DNA of 64,000 nt from Ascidiimonas sp046199005 (GCA_046199005.1 CP176050.1:4397160-4461159); one strand, 5' to 3'. Numbered from the stretch's first letter, positions 37,922 to 47,220 are shown. The notes: a model not told the origin generated them from the sequence alone. Numbers and translations: made by a program.

Positions 37922-38512
37922 TTAAAGCTTTACAGACTTGGTTTTTGTTATTTTTTCAACGGCATCCACGCAAATTTCAACCAGTACAGTCTGATTGATC
38001 TCTCTTAGATGAATCCCGAACTTGGTTTTCGTTTTTTGACGTACAAGAATACCTTCATAGCCGGTAAGTGGTCCTTTGATTATACGTACTTGCTCCCCTT
38101 CGGTAAAATCGTGATCTACTGATATTTCCTGTTTGGAATCGAGCATACGTTTAATACCCTCAATATATTCTGTTTTTATTTTACTTGCTTTTCCGCCGCA
38201 TTGAATAAAGGTTTTAATCTTATTGACTCTGCATATTTCTGCTAGATGTCTTTCATCGGTAAATACAAAAATATAGCTAGGAAAAAGCACTGTGTCTATC
38301 ATTTTTTTCTGACGATTTTTCCAAATTCTTAATGTTTGCGTCAGCGGAAGAAAAACTTCGTAGCCTTTGAATTCAAGTTCCCGTTTAGCAATTTTTTCGG
38401 CTCTGGGAGCTGTATATAATACATACCAGTTTTTTTCCGATACAGCCTTCGTTAGAATCCTTCTCTTGGTCTTTACCTTCTCCTTTATTATAGTGTTTTC
38501 TAAAAAAGACAT
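37922..38512 (-). CDS. NusG-like transcription antiterminator (UpxY/LoaP type)
   Basis: 196 residues. The NGN domain (about 27-115) begins with KNWYVLYTAPRAEK and contains FPSYIFV, which are core NusG signatures. A KOW motif follows (about 140-165, EGEQVRIIKGPLTGYEG). The protein is a specialised NusG paralogue, not the housekeeping NusG: it opens a biosynthetic operon, as UpxY proteins do in Bacteroides capsule loci and LoaP in Bacillus polyketide operons. These proteins bind RNA polymerase, often after contact with a leader hairpin, and carry it through terminators in long operons. It is the first gene of the cluster, with a leader of about 300 nt before it. Confidence 0.9.
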   Translation of the reverse strand: MSFLENTIIKEKVKTKRRILTKAVSEKNWYVLYTAPRAEKIAKRELEFKGYEVFLPLTQTLRIWKNRQKKMIDTVLFPSYIFVFTDERHLAEICRVNKIKTFIQCGGKASKIKTEYIEGIKRMLDSKQEISVDHDFTEGEQVRIIKGPLTGYEGILVRQKTKTKFGIHLREINQTVLVEICVDAVEKITKTKSVKL

Positions 38513-38815
38513 GATTTCTTGAAATTTAGATGATAATCCTTACTAATTGAATCAATAAGTGGTAGCTAATAGTGTATTAAGTTTTTTGAAAAGTGAACAT
38601 GGCTTCGCCTTGTCGATTAGCTTATCTTAAGTTATCAACTGAATTGTAGTAGAGCCATTCTATAGCATTAATTTGTATCTTTCCTGCTTAATAGAAAAGA
38701 CGAATACATTAAGAATACTTTACTAATGCATTATTTAATACTGGAAAAAAATAAAAAATAATTCCTACAAAATTATATTTTTATCTTACAAATTATATAA
38801 ACTTTAGCCTATTAA

Positions 38816-38845
38816 CAAAGATATAAATTTCTTTATAACACGCAA
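38816..38845 (-). promoter_or_regulatory. Bacteroidota-type promoter of the polyketide operon
   Basis: On the minus strand a -33 TTG (38845-38843) is followed after 19 nt by the -7 box TATCTTTG (38823-38816), an exact TAnnTTTG match. Transcription would start near 38810, leaving an AT-rich leader of roughly 300 nt before the NusG-like start codon at 38512. That leader includes a small GGC-GAA-GCC hairpin near 38609. The rest of the gap up to 39156 (38846-39156) shows no gene. Confidence 0.7.
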
Positions 38846-39156
38846 GAATTCACTGTTTTTTTATGATTTGTTAGATTTTTAACAACTTCGTTAAACAAAA
38901 AGTAATTTTATTTCCTTTAAAAAAGCTTTTTTTATGAATGTATCTTTCTCGAAAGGCTTTAAAAGAATAAATTTTCATGCTTTCCCATCTTTTTTTGACT
39001 GTTTCAACATAAAAATAAGCTTTATCAGCACCTCGTTTGTTTAATATTTCCAGATCTGATGGTTACTTTTTTTGGAGGAATTTGTGAGAACAAGCGTGAA
39101 TTTTTAACATTTTACGGTTCTTCTGACGACTTTTTAAGCGTTGTGAAGGAAATAAT

Positions 39157-41967
39157 TTAAACCCTTTTAATGATTTTCGTTAATTTATTTCTAAAGAAGA
39201 CGGCGAATGGAATAATGATCAAAATAGTAAATAACCAGAACCATGATTGTGTTTCTACTATAGGGGAAGTATCTCCGGCAACGATAAAGCCCGCCCAGTA
39301 GTAGGGGTGTTTTAAAATTTCTTCTTCTGTATTTGCAAGATATTGAAGTTTTGCTTTTTGTAAGGCAATGTCTTTTCTATCTCCTTTCTTTAAGTTTTGA
39401 TAAAAATATTTCATTAGAACACTCGTCGATAAGTCATCAACCTGCCATAGACTCATCACAACACTTTTTGCTCCAGCATAGAAAAACCCGTTAGCCATAC
39501 TTTTGACTCCAAATCCCTTTTCTCTTTTACCAACGCCCGTTTCGCATGCGCTTAAAACAACCATATCAGATAAAATTTTGGCATTGTAAATTTCTCCCAA
39601 TGTCACATCTTTATCGTTCTCATTGTTTTTTGAGAAAATGATTTTACTGTTCAACGGTGCTTCCTTATCGATTTCCACATGAGTGGCCAAATGTATAATA
39701 TCATAATCCAATGATTCCAGAAAAGCATTTCCTGTGGCTTTTGTTCGAACTAACGCATTTGCATCAAATATTTTTCCGATTTCTTCTATTTCTTCAAGTG
39801 AGTGGATCAATTCGGCGTACGATTTCCGGTTGTTCTTTTTGTTTAAACTATCACCAAAGAATACTGGAGCCATCATCAACATATTCCTATCTCTGGATCT
39901 TGAATCGTCATTTTCGTTTCTAAACAAGGAAAAATCATAACTGATAACCGTTGCTTTAAGGTTGTCTAACTCGTTTACTACCTCAAATGGCAACTTGTAG
40001 AGCTTTTTATAAGGGATAATTACAAGCCTCTTAATTTCTGACATTTCTATTGGTTCAAGTAAAAAATCATACAATCTTTTTCTTGTACTCTTTGTTTCAG
40101 CAATGCTCTTATTTTTCTTTAATGCGCTAACATAGGCATCTATTAAATTTTCGAAACCGGTAGCTATTTTCGTTTTAAAAAAACTTCTTTGCGTTTTACC
40201 GAGTACCAGAGTATATAAGAAATTGGAATCATAGTAGTATGAGATCGTAAGTTCTTCTTCGTATAATCTATTGGTTAGGTCGGTCAGCTCTTTCCTAAAT
40301 GGCTCATAATAATTAAGAACTGCATATTTTGGATACTTCTTTTTTATTTGAGAGGTTAGCGTGTCTAGTAATGTCAATTTTTGATTGAGTTTTTCGATGC
40401 TTTGAGCATTACTACTTCCGTTTTGAATTTTATAACTTAAAATATTTATCTGATTCTTAAGCTTTTCTTCCTTTTCGAACAATGATTTAGGAATTCCAAG
40501 TACTTTTATATCCTTGAGCCTATTCAGGTTGTATTGCAGATTAAATGATTTTACAAAGTCCATTGTATTGGCAATAATTGTAATCCACTCGTCTTTTTCA
40601 GGGAATTGCTTTTCGTATTTTAAAAGAAGTGAGAGAAAATCAGAGGTGATTGTTTCAATTTCAGATGAAGCCTTTGGATTTAATTGAGTACCTAACCTTT
40701 GAGATACAAAACTAACATAGTAATAAACAGACTTATACCAGTTGATGCTTTCAAGCAAAAATTCCTGTTTTCTTTCCCTTTGATATTTTTCGGCAAAAAA
40801 TTTTGCTTTATAGCTTAATAGCTTGACAAAAAAATCATAATCTCTGGAAAGCGCGTTTTTGGGATCTGTTACCTTTGTAACCTCAAAATCTCCCAGCGCA
40901 ATTTTCAGATAAGCGTCTGCCTTCTTCAGTTTACCAGCATCTAAATGATTTTTTATTATTGGTGCGTAAGCAAAATAAAGCGCTTCCTTATTTATACTTA
41001 TACTATCAATTGTAGTCTCTGCCAGTGAAAAATAAGATTTCGCCCGTTCTGTATCACCTTCCTTATTATAGTAATCGGCCAGGTCTAAAATTGCTTTGAG
41101 CCGTTCGTTAATGTTTTTTCTGTTATCACTTAAAATGGTTTCGTATCTATCCTGAATAACTTTTAGTGCTTTTGTCTTTTCTCCTTTCTCTAAAAGCGCT
41201 TTGTAATATACTTGTTGATTTCTTTGTTTAAGCTCATAGATCTCATATCCTATTTTGTCATAGCGTTCTCTCGCTAAAAGAGCGTATTCCAATGATTTAT
41301 CAACATTGCCTAAAGCAAGGTAGACCTCAGAAATATTATTGTACGTAATACAGAAAGAAAAGTTAGGATTTCTCAATTGGCCAAGACGCTCCTCTTGCAC
41401 CATTATTTCCTTTGCTTCGAGGGCAAGGAACAGTGATTTTTGATAGAGACCTAATTTGTAATAGCTATCTGCGTCGTTTCCCTTTAAAGCTGCTTCTGCT
41501 GCTGGTGTAAGTCTATTTGCCTTACGCATAGCTTCTTGCACCTTCCTGGAATATGTGATGGCTTCTGCATTGCTTCCTCTTGCACCAAGATGAATTGCTT
41601 TTGCATCATATATTATAGCTTCCGTAAAATAATCGTAAATCCCCGATGGAATCAAGGACTCGAGAGAATCCAGAATGGCAAATGTTCTTAAAAAATCACC
41701 ATCGTAGCTTTCATAACTTGCTAAGTAAGTAGCGGCTCTTACGCTAAATTGATGTAGCTCTGAGCGTTTTGCCACCTTCATAGCTTCAAGTATCTTCTTT
41801 TGTGCTTCCTTTTTCTTATTTGATCGATAAAGTGACTCTACTTCGCTTATTTTTTCCAGATAAAGTAACGAATCCTTCGTTCTTTTTTGCTGTCCAAAAA
41901 TCAAATTGGGAAAAGGACTAAAAAAACAAAGTATTAAAAGAATAAACGCAATTGATTTGCCGGACAC
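39157..41967 (-). CDS. CHAT-domain protease with TPR repeats, membrane anchored
   Basis: 936 residues: signal peptide (about 1-25), a long helical TPR-like region (about 30-420), a linker with coiled-coil character (about 480-560), and a C-terminal CHAT domain (about 600-890) with the caspase-like pair His763 (HLATH) and Cys808 (SACETG). A transmembrane helix (about 908-926) with a basic tail ends the protein, so the protease part is probably periplasmic. CHAT proteins of this layout are common in Bacteroidota; their substrates are mostly unknown. It is separated from the polyketide operon by about 640 bp including that operon's promoter, so I do not count it as part of the cluster. The upstream gene is a small GG-leader peptide. 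Confidence 0.9.
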   Translation of the reverse strand: MSGKSIAFILLILCFFSPFPNLIFGQQKRTKDSLLYLEKISEVESLYRSNKKKEAQKKILEAMKVAKRSELHQFSVRAATYLASYESYDGDFLRTFAILDSLESLIPSGIYDYFTEAIIYDAKAIHLGARGSNAEAITYSRKVQEAMRKANRLTPAAEAALKGNDADSYYKLGLYQKSLFLALEAKEIMVQEERLGQLRNPNFSFCITYNNISEVYLALGNVDKSLEYALLARERYDKIGYEIYELKQRNQQVYYKALLEKGEKTKALKVIQDRYETILSDNRKNINERLKAILDLADYYNKEGDTERAKSYFSLAETTIDSISINKEALYFAYAPIIKNHLDAGKLKKADAYLKIALGDFEVTKVTDPKNALSRDYDFFVKLLSYKAKFFAEKYQRERKQEFLLESINWYKSVYYYVSFVSQRLGTQLNPKASSEIETITSDFLSLLLKYEKQFPEKDEWITIIANTMDFVKSFNLQYNLNRLKDIKVLGIPKSLFEKEEKLKNQINILSYKIQNGSSNAQSIEKLNQKLTLLDTLTSQIKKKYPKYAVLNYYEPFRKELTDLTNRLYEEELTISYYYDSNFLYTLVLGKTQRSFFKTKIATGFENLIDAYVSALKKNKSIAETKSTRKRLYDFLLEPIEMSEIKRLVIIPYKKLYKLPFEVVNELDNLKATVISYDFSLFRNENDDSRSRDRNMLMMAPVFFGDSLNKKNNRKSYAELIHSLEEIEEIGKIFDANALVRTKATGNAFLESLDYDIIHLATHVEIDKEAPLNSKIIFSKNNENDKDVTLGEIYNAKILSDMVVLSACETGVGKREKGFGVKSMANGFFYAGAKSVVMSLWQVDDLSTSVLMKYFYQNLKKGDRKDIALQKAKLQYLANTEEEILKHPYYWAGFIVAGDTSPIVETQSWFWLFTILIIIPFAVFFRNKLTKIIKRV

Positions 41968-42084
41968 GGTAGATTTTTTTTTGTAAGTTATATAAATATG
42001 CCGATTACTGACAAAATAATCAATCGCATTTGGATCAAAGGATAAATTTTAAGGTTGAAGACGTTGTATTTGAATATTCAGGTC

Positions 42085-42113
42085 AACAAAAAACCGGGCA
42101 GATAAGCCCGGTT
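42085..42113 (-). terminator. Rho-independent terminator after the GG-leader peptide gene
   Basis: Perfect stem AACCGGGC/GCCCGGTT (arms 42092-42099 and 42106-42113) with a 6-nt loop, followed on the minus strand by six T (42094-42089) and TGTTG. It ends the peptide transcript before the CHAT gene. Confidence 0.85.
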
Positions 42114-42170
42114 ATACTTGTATTAGCTGAATGAATTAATGTAATATCAACTCAATTAATGCTAAACTAA

Positions 42171-42365
42171 TTAGCTACCCATGCCAACCTCTTCATTATC
42201 TCTACTACAACCGCCAAAGGTACAGGCAGGTCCTATTGATTGGCAGTCCTTAACAGGAACAGAACCTCCACCATTAATCATTTGTGTTTTGACTAGAGAG
42301 GCCACACGAGATTTGTTAAATTTAAGCTGATTAATTTTACCGAAATTCACTTCTCTTTTTTTCAT
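42171..42365 (-). CDS. Small GG-leader peptide, candidate RiPP precursor
   Basis: 64 residues. The N-terminal half is a charged leader with the pattern of Bacteroidota natural-product precursors (TIGR04149 / class I lanthipeptide-like: basic start, LKFNKSRVASL, then GGG at residues 33-35). The part after GGG is about 30 residues with three Cys (DCQ, ACT, GCS) and several Ser/Thr, so thioether or disulfide formation is possible. No lanthipeptide dehydratase, cyclase, radical SAM enzyme or peptidase-type exporter is encoded nearby in the window, so the processing enzymes would have to be elsewhere. A perfect terminator follows. The function is not known. Confidence 0.7.
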   Translation of the reverse strand: MKKREVNFGKINQLKFNKSRVASLVKTQMINGGGSVPVKDCQSIGPACTFGGCSRDNEEVGMGS

Positions 42366-42753
42366 ACTATTATTTTTTGTGTTATTTGACTTACCTTAAA
42401 TATATAAATAATATACTTTTTAATAGTATTATTCGTTGTTTTTTAACAGTATCATCCTATTTTTTAAATCGATAATAGCTATTCATATATCTAAAGTGTC
42501 ATTGACCTCCTCCCTATTAATAGTGAAGTTAACTAAACCTTCTCTTAGATAAAAAAATTTCAAAAGATGCTGCCCTGAGAGCCATCCTTTATTAATCTTC
42601 AATCAGAACTATGACAAACTTTCATTTCTATAGAATTCAAATAAAAAAAGTGATCCCATATGGGCTTCCCGCACATGCGGGATAAACTTCTCGCCCTATG
42701 CAATTCAGTCAAATAAAAAAACCCAACTGAAAAAAGCTGAGGTTTTATTTTAT
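42366..42753. other. Intergenic region between peptide gene and integrated element
   Basis: 388 bp without a credible gene. The only open frame (42599-42802, minus) reads through the displaced tRNA fragment and is rejected. The right part holds the old tRNA terminator listed separately; the left part is very AT-rich and probably carries the promoter of the peptide gene, but I find no clear -33/-7 pair. Confidence 0.5.
42713..42744 (-). terminator. Probable original terminator of the tRNA gene, displaced by the element
   Basis: On the minus strand, directly after the displaced tRNA fragment, AACCT-C-AGCT pairs with AGTTGGGTT (one bulge, wobble pairs) and is followed by seven T. It would have ended the tRNA transcript before the element inserted. 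Confidence 0.5.
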
Positions 42754-42796
42754 GTGGTCCCACATGGGCTCGAACCATGGACCCCCTGATTATGAG
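42754..42796. repeat. Attachment-site repeat, left (displaced tRNA 3' fragment)
   Basis: 43-bp direct repeat identical to 54512-54554. It begins GTGGTCCCACATGGGCTCG and ends at GATTATGAG; after it the sequence leaves the tRNA (GACCC instead of GTCAGG). The 5' half of the tRNA is missing here, so this is a fragment only. Confidence 0.9.
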
Positions 42797-42901
42797 ACCC
42801 AAATAGCCTGTTCTCTCAATATCTTAATTTACCGTAAAATATTGATATTCAAGTTTTTAAAAAAATGTACCGTTTTTTAATATCTAATAATACCTAAGAT
42901 T

Positions 42902-42923
42902 TGTTTGCAAATTGTTTGCAAAT
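42902..42923. repeat. Left copy of 22-bp double TTTGCAAA site (probable integrase/accessory-protein arm site)
   Basis: Two TTTGCAAA palindromes separated by TTG, identical over 22 bp to 54444-54465. This copy is 106 bp inside the left att repeat and 20 bp before the integrase start codon, so binding there could also repress the integrase gene. Confidence 0.75.
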
Positions 42924-42942
42924 TTTTACCTAACTTGAGTAC

Positions 42943-44184
42943 ATGAACACGTATTTAGAGCTCATATTAGATACCCGAAGAAAAAAGAAAAATGGCACTT
43001 TTCCAATCGTGATTCGCCTTACTCATTTTCGAAAAACCACTTCAATAGCTACCGGATATTCCGTAAGAAAAAATGAATGGGATCCCAGGCGTAAAGAAAT
43101 AAAAAAAACATTTGAGGGAACAAACTCAGTAATTCGGCTTAACAATATACTTTTAAAACAAAAAGTAGTCGCTCAGGATATCATCAATAAGTTGCATGAT
43201 ATGGGACAATTAAAATATCTGTCATTAAATCAGTTAAAGCGGAAGGTAGAAAACAAAACCAACTACGATTCATTTTTCAATTACGGATATAAAGTAGTTG
43301 AAGACCTAAAAAAAGCAAATCAAATAGGAACAGCAAGGTCTTATACATATCTCCTTAAGATTTTAAAGGTATTCACAAGAAATAAGGACGTGAAATTTCA
43401 CGAAGTAAATCTGGACTTTATAAAAGATTTTGAAAGATTTCATTTAGCAAAGAAAGGAAATTCATTGAACGGATTGGCATCCTATCTCAGAACGCTTAGA
43501 GCAATCTATAATAAAGGTATAAAAGAAGGTTACGTTGAAAAAGAAGCTTACCCGTTTCAACACTATAAGATAAAAACTATTCCGACTGAAAAAAGAGCAC
43601 TTGATGTAAAGTATATCGTAAAAATTATGCATTTAAATCTTTGCCCGGATAGTTGTTTATTTAAATACCGAAATTATTTTTTGATTTCATATATGCTTTA
43701 TGGAATTTCTTTTATCGATCTAGCTTTTCTAAAAGTTAATAATGTAGTGGACGGCAGAATTAAGTTCCAGCGTAAAAAAACAGGAAGGCAATATGATATT
43801 AAGATCACTGAAAAGCTCAATACGCTTCTGGAGCCCTATTTAGAGAACAAAGAAAAAGAAGATTATATTTTTTCTATTGTAAAGAGAGAGGATAAACTAC
43901 TACAATACAAAGATGTAGAGTGGGAAAGAAAACGCTATAACAAAGGACTTAAGAAAATTGCAAAACTATGTGGCATTGAGCAAAATTTAACCTCGTATGT
44001 TTCCCGGCATAGTTTTGCCACACAAGCCATGTTACAAGAAGTTCCACTACAAGCCATCTCCGCTATGCTTGGGCATTCACAATTAACAACTACTCAAATC
44101 TATTTAAAAAGCTTACCTAACAACATTCTGGATGAATATAACAGTAAGGTGAGTGCATTTTTATCGGAGACTAATCACTCCTGA
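42943..44184 (+). CDS. Tyrosine recombinase (site-specific integrase)
   Basis: 413 residues in the Bacteroidota integrase layout: N-terminal arm-binding domain (about 1-90, ILDTRRKKKNG), SAM-like core-binding domain (about 100-200), catalytic domain (about 215-405). Catalytic residues seen: Arg in YVSRHSFATQ, His in MLGHSQ and the nucleophile Tyr in TTTQIYLKS. The first catalytic Arg is not visible; the region reads YGISFIDLAFLK, much as in the CTnDOT integrase group where Arg I is absent, and the HxxR His is a Tyr. It lies at the element end away from the intact tRNA and reads inward. Confidence 0.93.
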   Translation: MNTYLELILDTRRKKKNGTFPIVIRLTHFRKTTSIATGYSVRKNEWDPRRKEIKKTFEGTNSVIRLNNILLKQKVVAQDIINKLHDMGQLKYLSLNQLKRKVENKTNYDSFFNYGYKVVEDLKKANQIGTARSYTYLLKILKVFTRNKDVKFHEVNLDFIKDFERFHLAKKGNSLNGLASYLRTLRAIYNKGIKEGYVEKEAYPFQHYKIKTIPTEKRALDVKYIVKIMHLNLCPDSCLFKYRNYFLISYMLYGISFIDLAFLKVNNVVDGRIKFQRKKTGRQYDIKITEKLNTLLEPYLENKEKEDYIFSIVKREDKLLQYKDVEWERKRYNKGLKKIAKLCGIEQNLTSYVSRHSFATQAMLQEVPLQAISAMLGHSQLTTTQIYLKSLPNNILDEYNSKVSAFLSETNHS

Positions 44185-44331
44185 AAAGCTTTATTTGGAT
44201 TATTTTAAATCCGCTCTAACTTTAGGTTTTAAATATGTTTTTAATTTTTTTGACGTAGTAAGTCGATTCAAACTATTATTCTCTAAGAATTAAATGATCA
44301 GTTTAATATATAAAAATTCTATATCGATTAT

Positions 44332-45012
44332 TTAGGACTGGTTACCTTTTTGTTTAATATGACCCATTGCATAATAAAAGCTTGCTACTCTTTTAGCCAA
44401 CTCCCTCAATTGTTTATCGTCATCGTAAGTCATTAGTAATTCATCACTTACTCTAAGTAGTTCTTTCGATGAAAGAACTATTCTTTTCCTCAACTCTTCT
44501 AATCTTGATTTCGAAATTGTTCCATTTTGTTCATTAAGGTTTTCATTGCTCCAATCAAACGCTTTCTTATCTAATTCAAATTCTGTTTCCGTTTCATTAG
44601 TAGGTACAAACCCGACGCTTTCTGCTACTTTCCTTGAATTCATATAATTAAGTTCTCCGGAGCTAGATTCAATTGTGATTCTTTGTTTTTCTCTTATGTA
44701 AAATAAATACGGAAGTATTGTTTCCTTTAATGATTTGGTTAGATATCCTTTTTTTCGCTCTTCTTCTAAAATATACCAATGAAGGTTTCTTTCCATATCA
44801 AGAACAGCTCCTACAAATTTTTCGTTTTCATTTTTTATAAAGAAGAATTTATAAGATGGGACTGCATGCTCAAACGGATCTTCTAGTTTTGGCTCATTAT
44901 TCCACAATCTTGCCAAATCCACATATTTGTTTAATGGCCGAAGAAAAATTGTTTCTTCAAAATTATCATAATTTAATCTGTCTAAATAGCTTTTAATTTC
45001 TTCTTCTTTCAT
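44332..45012 (-). CDS. GNAT-family N-acetyltransferase-like protein with helical C-terminus
   Basis: 226 residues. Residues about 17-150 follow the GNAT order: a FVGAVLDM strand, HWYILEEERKKGYLTKSL with the basic/Gly turn that binds acetyl-CoA pyrophosphate (degenerate Q/RxxGxG/A), then NSRKVAESVGFVP near the end of the fold. The last 70 residues are helical and not part of the GNAT fold. Substrate unknown. It lies alone inside the integrated element. Confidence 0.6.
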   Translation of the reverse strand: MKEEEIKSYLDRLNYDNFEETIFLRPLNKYVDLARLWNNEPKLEDPFEHAVPSYKFFFIKNENEKFVGAVLDMERNLHWYILEEERKKGYLTKSLKETILPYLFYIREKQRITIESSSGELNYMNSRKVAESVGFVPTNETETEFELDKKAFDWSNENLNEQNGTISKSRLEELRKRIVLSSKELLRVSDELLMTYDDDKQLRELAKRVASFYYAMGHIKQKGNQS

Positions 45013-45103
45013 TTCAACATTTCTATTAACCTAATAATTAATTAAATCTATATGGAGCAAATTTTACATTAGAAGATTCGTAAAAAATCTGGTATAATTC
45101 CTG

Positions 45104-45688
45104 TTATTTAATGCTATTCGTTCGTACCTGTTTCATCAGATAAGCTTTGTGCTTTTTTGCTAATTTACATTTTCCTTCTGATTCGATACGTTTCATTGAT
45201 TTCAGATAACCCAATCTAGAATGTCCTTCCACAAGTTGAAATGAATTTTTTAATTCGCTCCAGCTCGGGCATTCTTTCATTACAGACTTAACGTCAAGAA
45301 TAATCGGTGCTATTTTCCAAGTTCCGTTTGTTTTCCAATATTCAAGATCTTCTTTAATACAGCGAAAGTCCTCAATATCTTTTAAACTTGCTCTTAGATT
45401 AACGTACGGTTGAAATGGTTCAATAACATAGAGTTTATTTAGTGATTCAAAATCCCAGAAAACCAATTCAAATTCAATAAACTCATAATTAATCCAAGAA
45501 TAATTTTTTAAAGTCTTATCATTACTGTGATGCGGATGAATCCATTGTTGATAAATCTCTTTTGGAAATTTCCCCAATTCAAATTTTGTTTTATGAATTC
45601 TAGTGTAATAATCTGTAAAACATTCCTGATTTCCATCCAAATTTTCATTTGGTTTTAATTCCAACCAAGTTGGATGAATTAATGCCAT
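45104..45688 (-). CDS. ParB-like domain protein of unknown function
   Basis: 194 residues, no signal peptide. The segment QLVEGHSRLGYLKSMKR (about residues 151-167) resembles the xxDGxHR core of ParB/Srx nuclease-fold proteins; WIHPHHS and VIEPFQPYV stretches precede it. Such proteins occur as accessory genes on bacterial islands and their role is unclear. The 155-bp gap downstream of the DMP19 gene shows nothing notable. Confidence 0.5.
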   Translation of the reverse strand: MALIHPTWLELKPNENLDGNQECFTDYYTRIHKTKFELGKFPKEIYQQWIHPHHSNDKTLKNYSWINYEFIEFELVFWDFESLNKLYVIEPFQPYVNLRASLKDIEDFRCIKEDLEYWKTNGTWKIAPIILDVKSVMKECPSWSELKNSFQLVEGHSRLGYLKSMKRIESEGKCKLAKKHKAYLMKQVRTNSIK

Positions 45689-45843
45689 TCTTTTTTCTGA
45701 TTCTGAAGTATAAGTAACTAAGTGTATTCATTAATATTTCAAAGATACTTTTTTAACTCATTATTTTAAAGAGCACTTTTATGATAGCAACCTATATTAC
45801 TTGGTTTAAAATAAATCTTAGTTTTAACTTAATTAAGAAGCAG

Positions 45844-46443
45844 TCATTTGAACCTATTTTTATTCTTTCGAACATACTCTATAAGCAAACTGCCAATAGG
45901 ATCTTCGTACTTGTAGAATATCTTGTCTAGTTCATTCCAAGTAGATTCTGCTTTTTCCTCGATAGCCTCTAACATTTTGAATCGCTCTTCTCTTTCTTTT
46001 GGAACTTCCCCTTTTGCAAACTCTTGATTTGCTTTATTAACTAAAAATGAAGTTTTTAATGCGCCAATTTCTAATAAAGCCTTTACAGTCTCATTAGCAT
46101 AATCACCGCTAGAATTCCAGTAAAATTGACGAAATCCTCCATTGTTGATTTCGCGCTCCAAATTCTCAACAAAAAGAAAATTCGCTTGTTCTTGTGTCAG
46201 AGCGGTTAGATCGTTCCCGTAATTAGAAAGTCGGTTTACATGATCGTCGATAGCAAATAAAATCTGTAGATCGTTATTATTTGCTAATACACTATCTAAA
46301 TTAAAGTCAAAATCTTTTACAAAATTACTTTGAGTTTTCTTTTTCCGTAAATCTTTTTGGAGAATATTCCAAATTAGTAGTAGGCCTAATATTACTACTG
46401 CGGTTATGAGCAAGATATCTATTACGTTCACAGATTTCAACAT
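45844..46443 (-). CDS. DMP19/DUF4375-family protein with N-terminal membrane helix
   Basis: 199 residues. A transmembrane segment (about 8-28) is followed by a helical domain with EINNGGFRQFYWNSSGD and ALLEIGALKT, the hallmark of the DMP19 (DUF4375) family. Family members are small acidic helical proteins, some proposed to mimic DNA; others are cargo genes near toxin systems. It starts 7 bp after the secreted-protein gene upstream and is probably co-transcribed with it. Confidence 0.7.
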   Translation of the reverse strand: MLKSVNVIDILLITAVVILGLLLIWNILQKDLRKKKTQSNFVKDFDFNLDSVLANNNDLQILFAIDDHVNRLSNYGNDLTALTQEQANFLFVENLEREINNGGFRQFYWNSSGDYANETVKALLEIGALKTSFLVNKANQEFAKGEVPKEREERFKMLEAIEEKAESTWNELDKIFYKYEDPIGSLLIEYVRKNKNRFK

Positions 46444-46449
46444 ATTTTA

Positions 46450-47220
46450 TCAGTGAATTATTTGTAGTGAATACTTATAAATCATCCCAGGATTGAAATT
46501 AGAGGTTTCTACAATTTCTAAAGGATAATAAGATGTAAGTATGCTAAGATCTTTTATTATGGGATGATATTTAAGAGAAATTTCCTTTGTTACATACATG
46601 ATATGCTTTCTGGTTACCTGAACCGGTATTCGAGAATCTAGTACCGTTTTACTAATCCCTTCTACTCTAAAACATGATTTTCCTTTGATCGTTCTCACAT
46701 CTTCTGGAAACTCTTGGATGGTAGTATAAGAATTATTGGTAAATTTATAAGGATCAGCAGAAATGGTTATGACAGTATCTTTTTTCGGTATAGTCAGAGT
46801 CCTATTGTTAGTTCTATCTATCTTAGTAAGATCGCCGATAACCTTATCATTAAGCATTACATAAGTGATTAGCCTACTGTCTTTGAACTTGTATATATAT
46901 TTTTTTGTATCTCCTAAAAGCTTAATGGCATCATAATTCGTGAGCAACATCTGACCTATCATTAGATCTAAATACTCGTCTATTTGGATACTATCCATTT
47001 CCGCACCTAGTTGATCAAGGGCTGCATCACGCAAGGATTTTTTTAGTAACACCTTTCTCTTAAATAAACTATCTTGATAAATTTCTTTACTAACAATCAA
47101 TTCTCTTGTTTCCTTAAAAATATAGGTACTATCCGAAGGAATTTTGCTAAGATCTTGACCACATAAAGTCCCTAAACAGAATACAAGAGACGAAAACAAA
47201 ACTATTCTAAATTTTCTCAT
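46450..47220 (-). CDS. Secreted protein of unknown function (possibly GLPGLI-like)
   Basis: 256 residues with a clear signal peptide (about 1-21, FCLGTLCGQ). The mature part has alternating strands and an IKGKSCFRVEG stretch followed by a YVTKEI stretch, which recalls the core of GLPGLI-family secreted proteins of Bacteroidota, but the name-giving motif is not present. It lies between the immunity-like gene and the DMP19 gene, all in one direction. Function unknown. Confidence 0.5.
   Translation of the reverse strand: MRKFRIVLFSSLVFCLGTLCGQDLSKIPSDSTYIFKETRELIVSKEIYQDSLFKRKVLLKKSLRDAALDQLGAEMDSIQIDEYLDLMIGQMLLTNYDAIKLLGDTKKYIYKFKDSRLITYVMLNDKVIGDLTKIDRTNNRTLTIPKKDTVITISADPYKFTNNSYTTIQEFPEDVRTIKGKSCFRVEGISKTVLDSRIPVQVTRKHIMYVTKEISLKYHPIIKDLSILTSYYPLEIVETSNFNPGMIYKYSLQIIH

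Noticed and set aside
1..38512. Acyltransferase domain or free AT gene inside the polyketide cluster
   Set aside because: No GHSxG-type AT domain is present in any PKS protein or neighbouring gene in the window; the cluster is trans-AT and the AT must be outside.
42599..42802. 67-codon open frame on the minus strand at the left element boundary
   Set aside because: It reads through the displaced tRNA fragment and the old terminator, so it cannot be a real gene.
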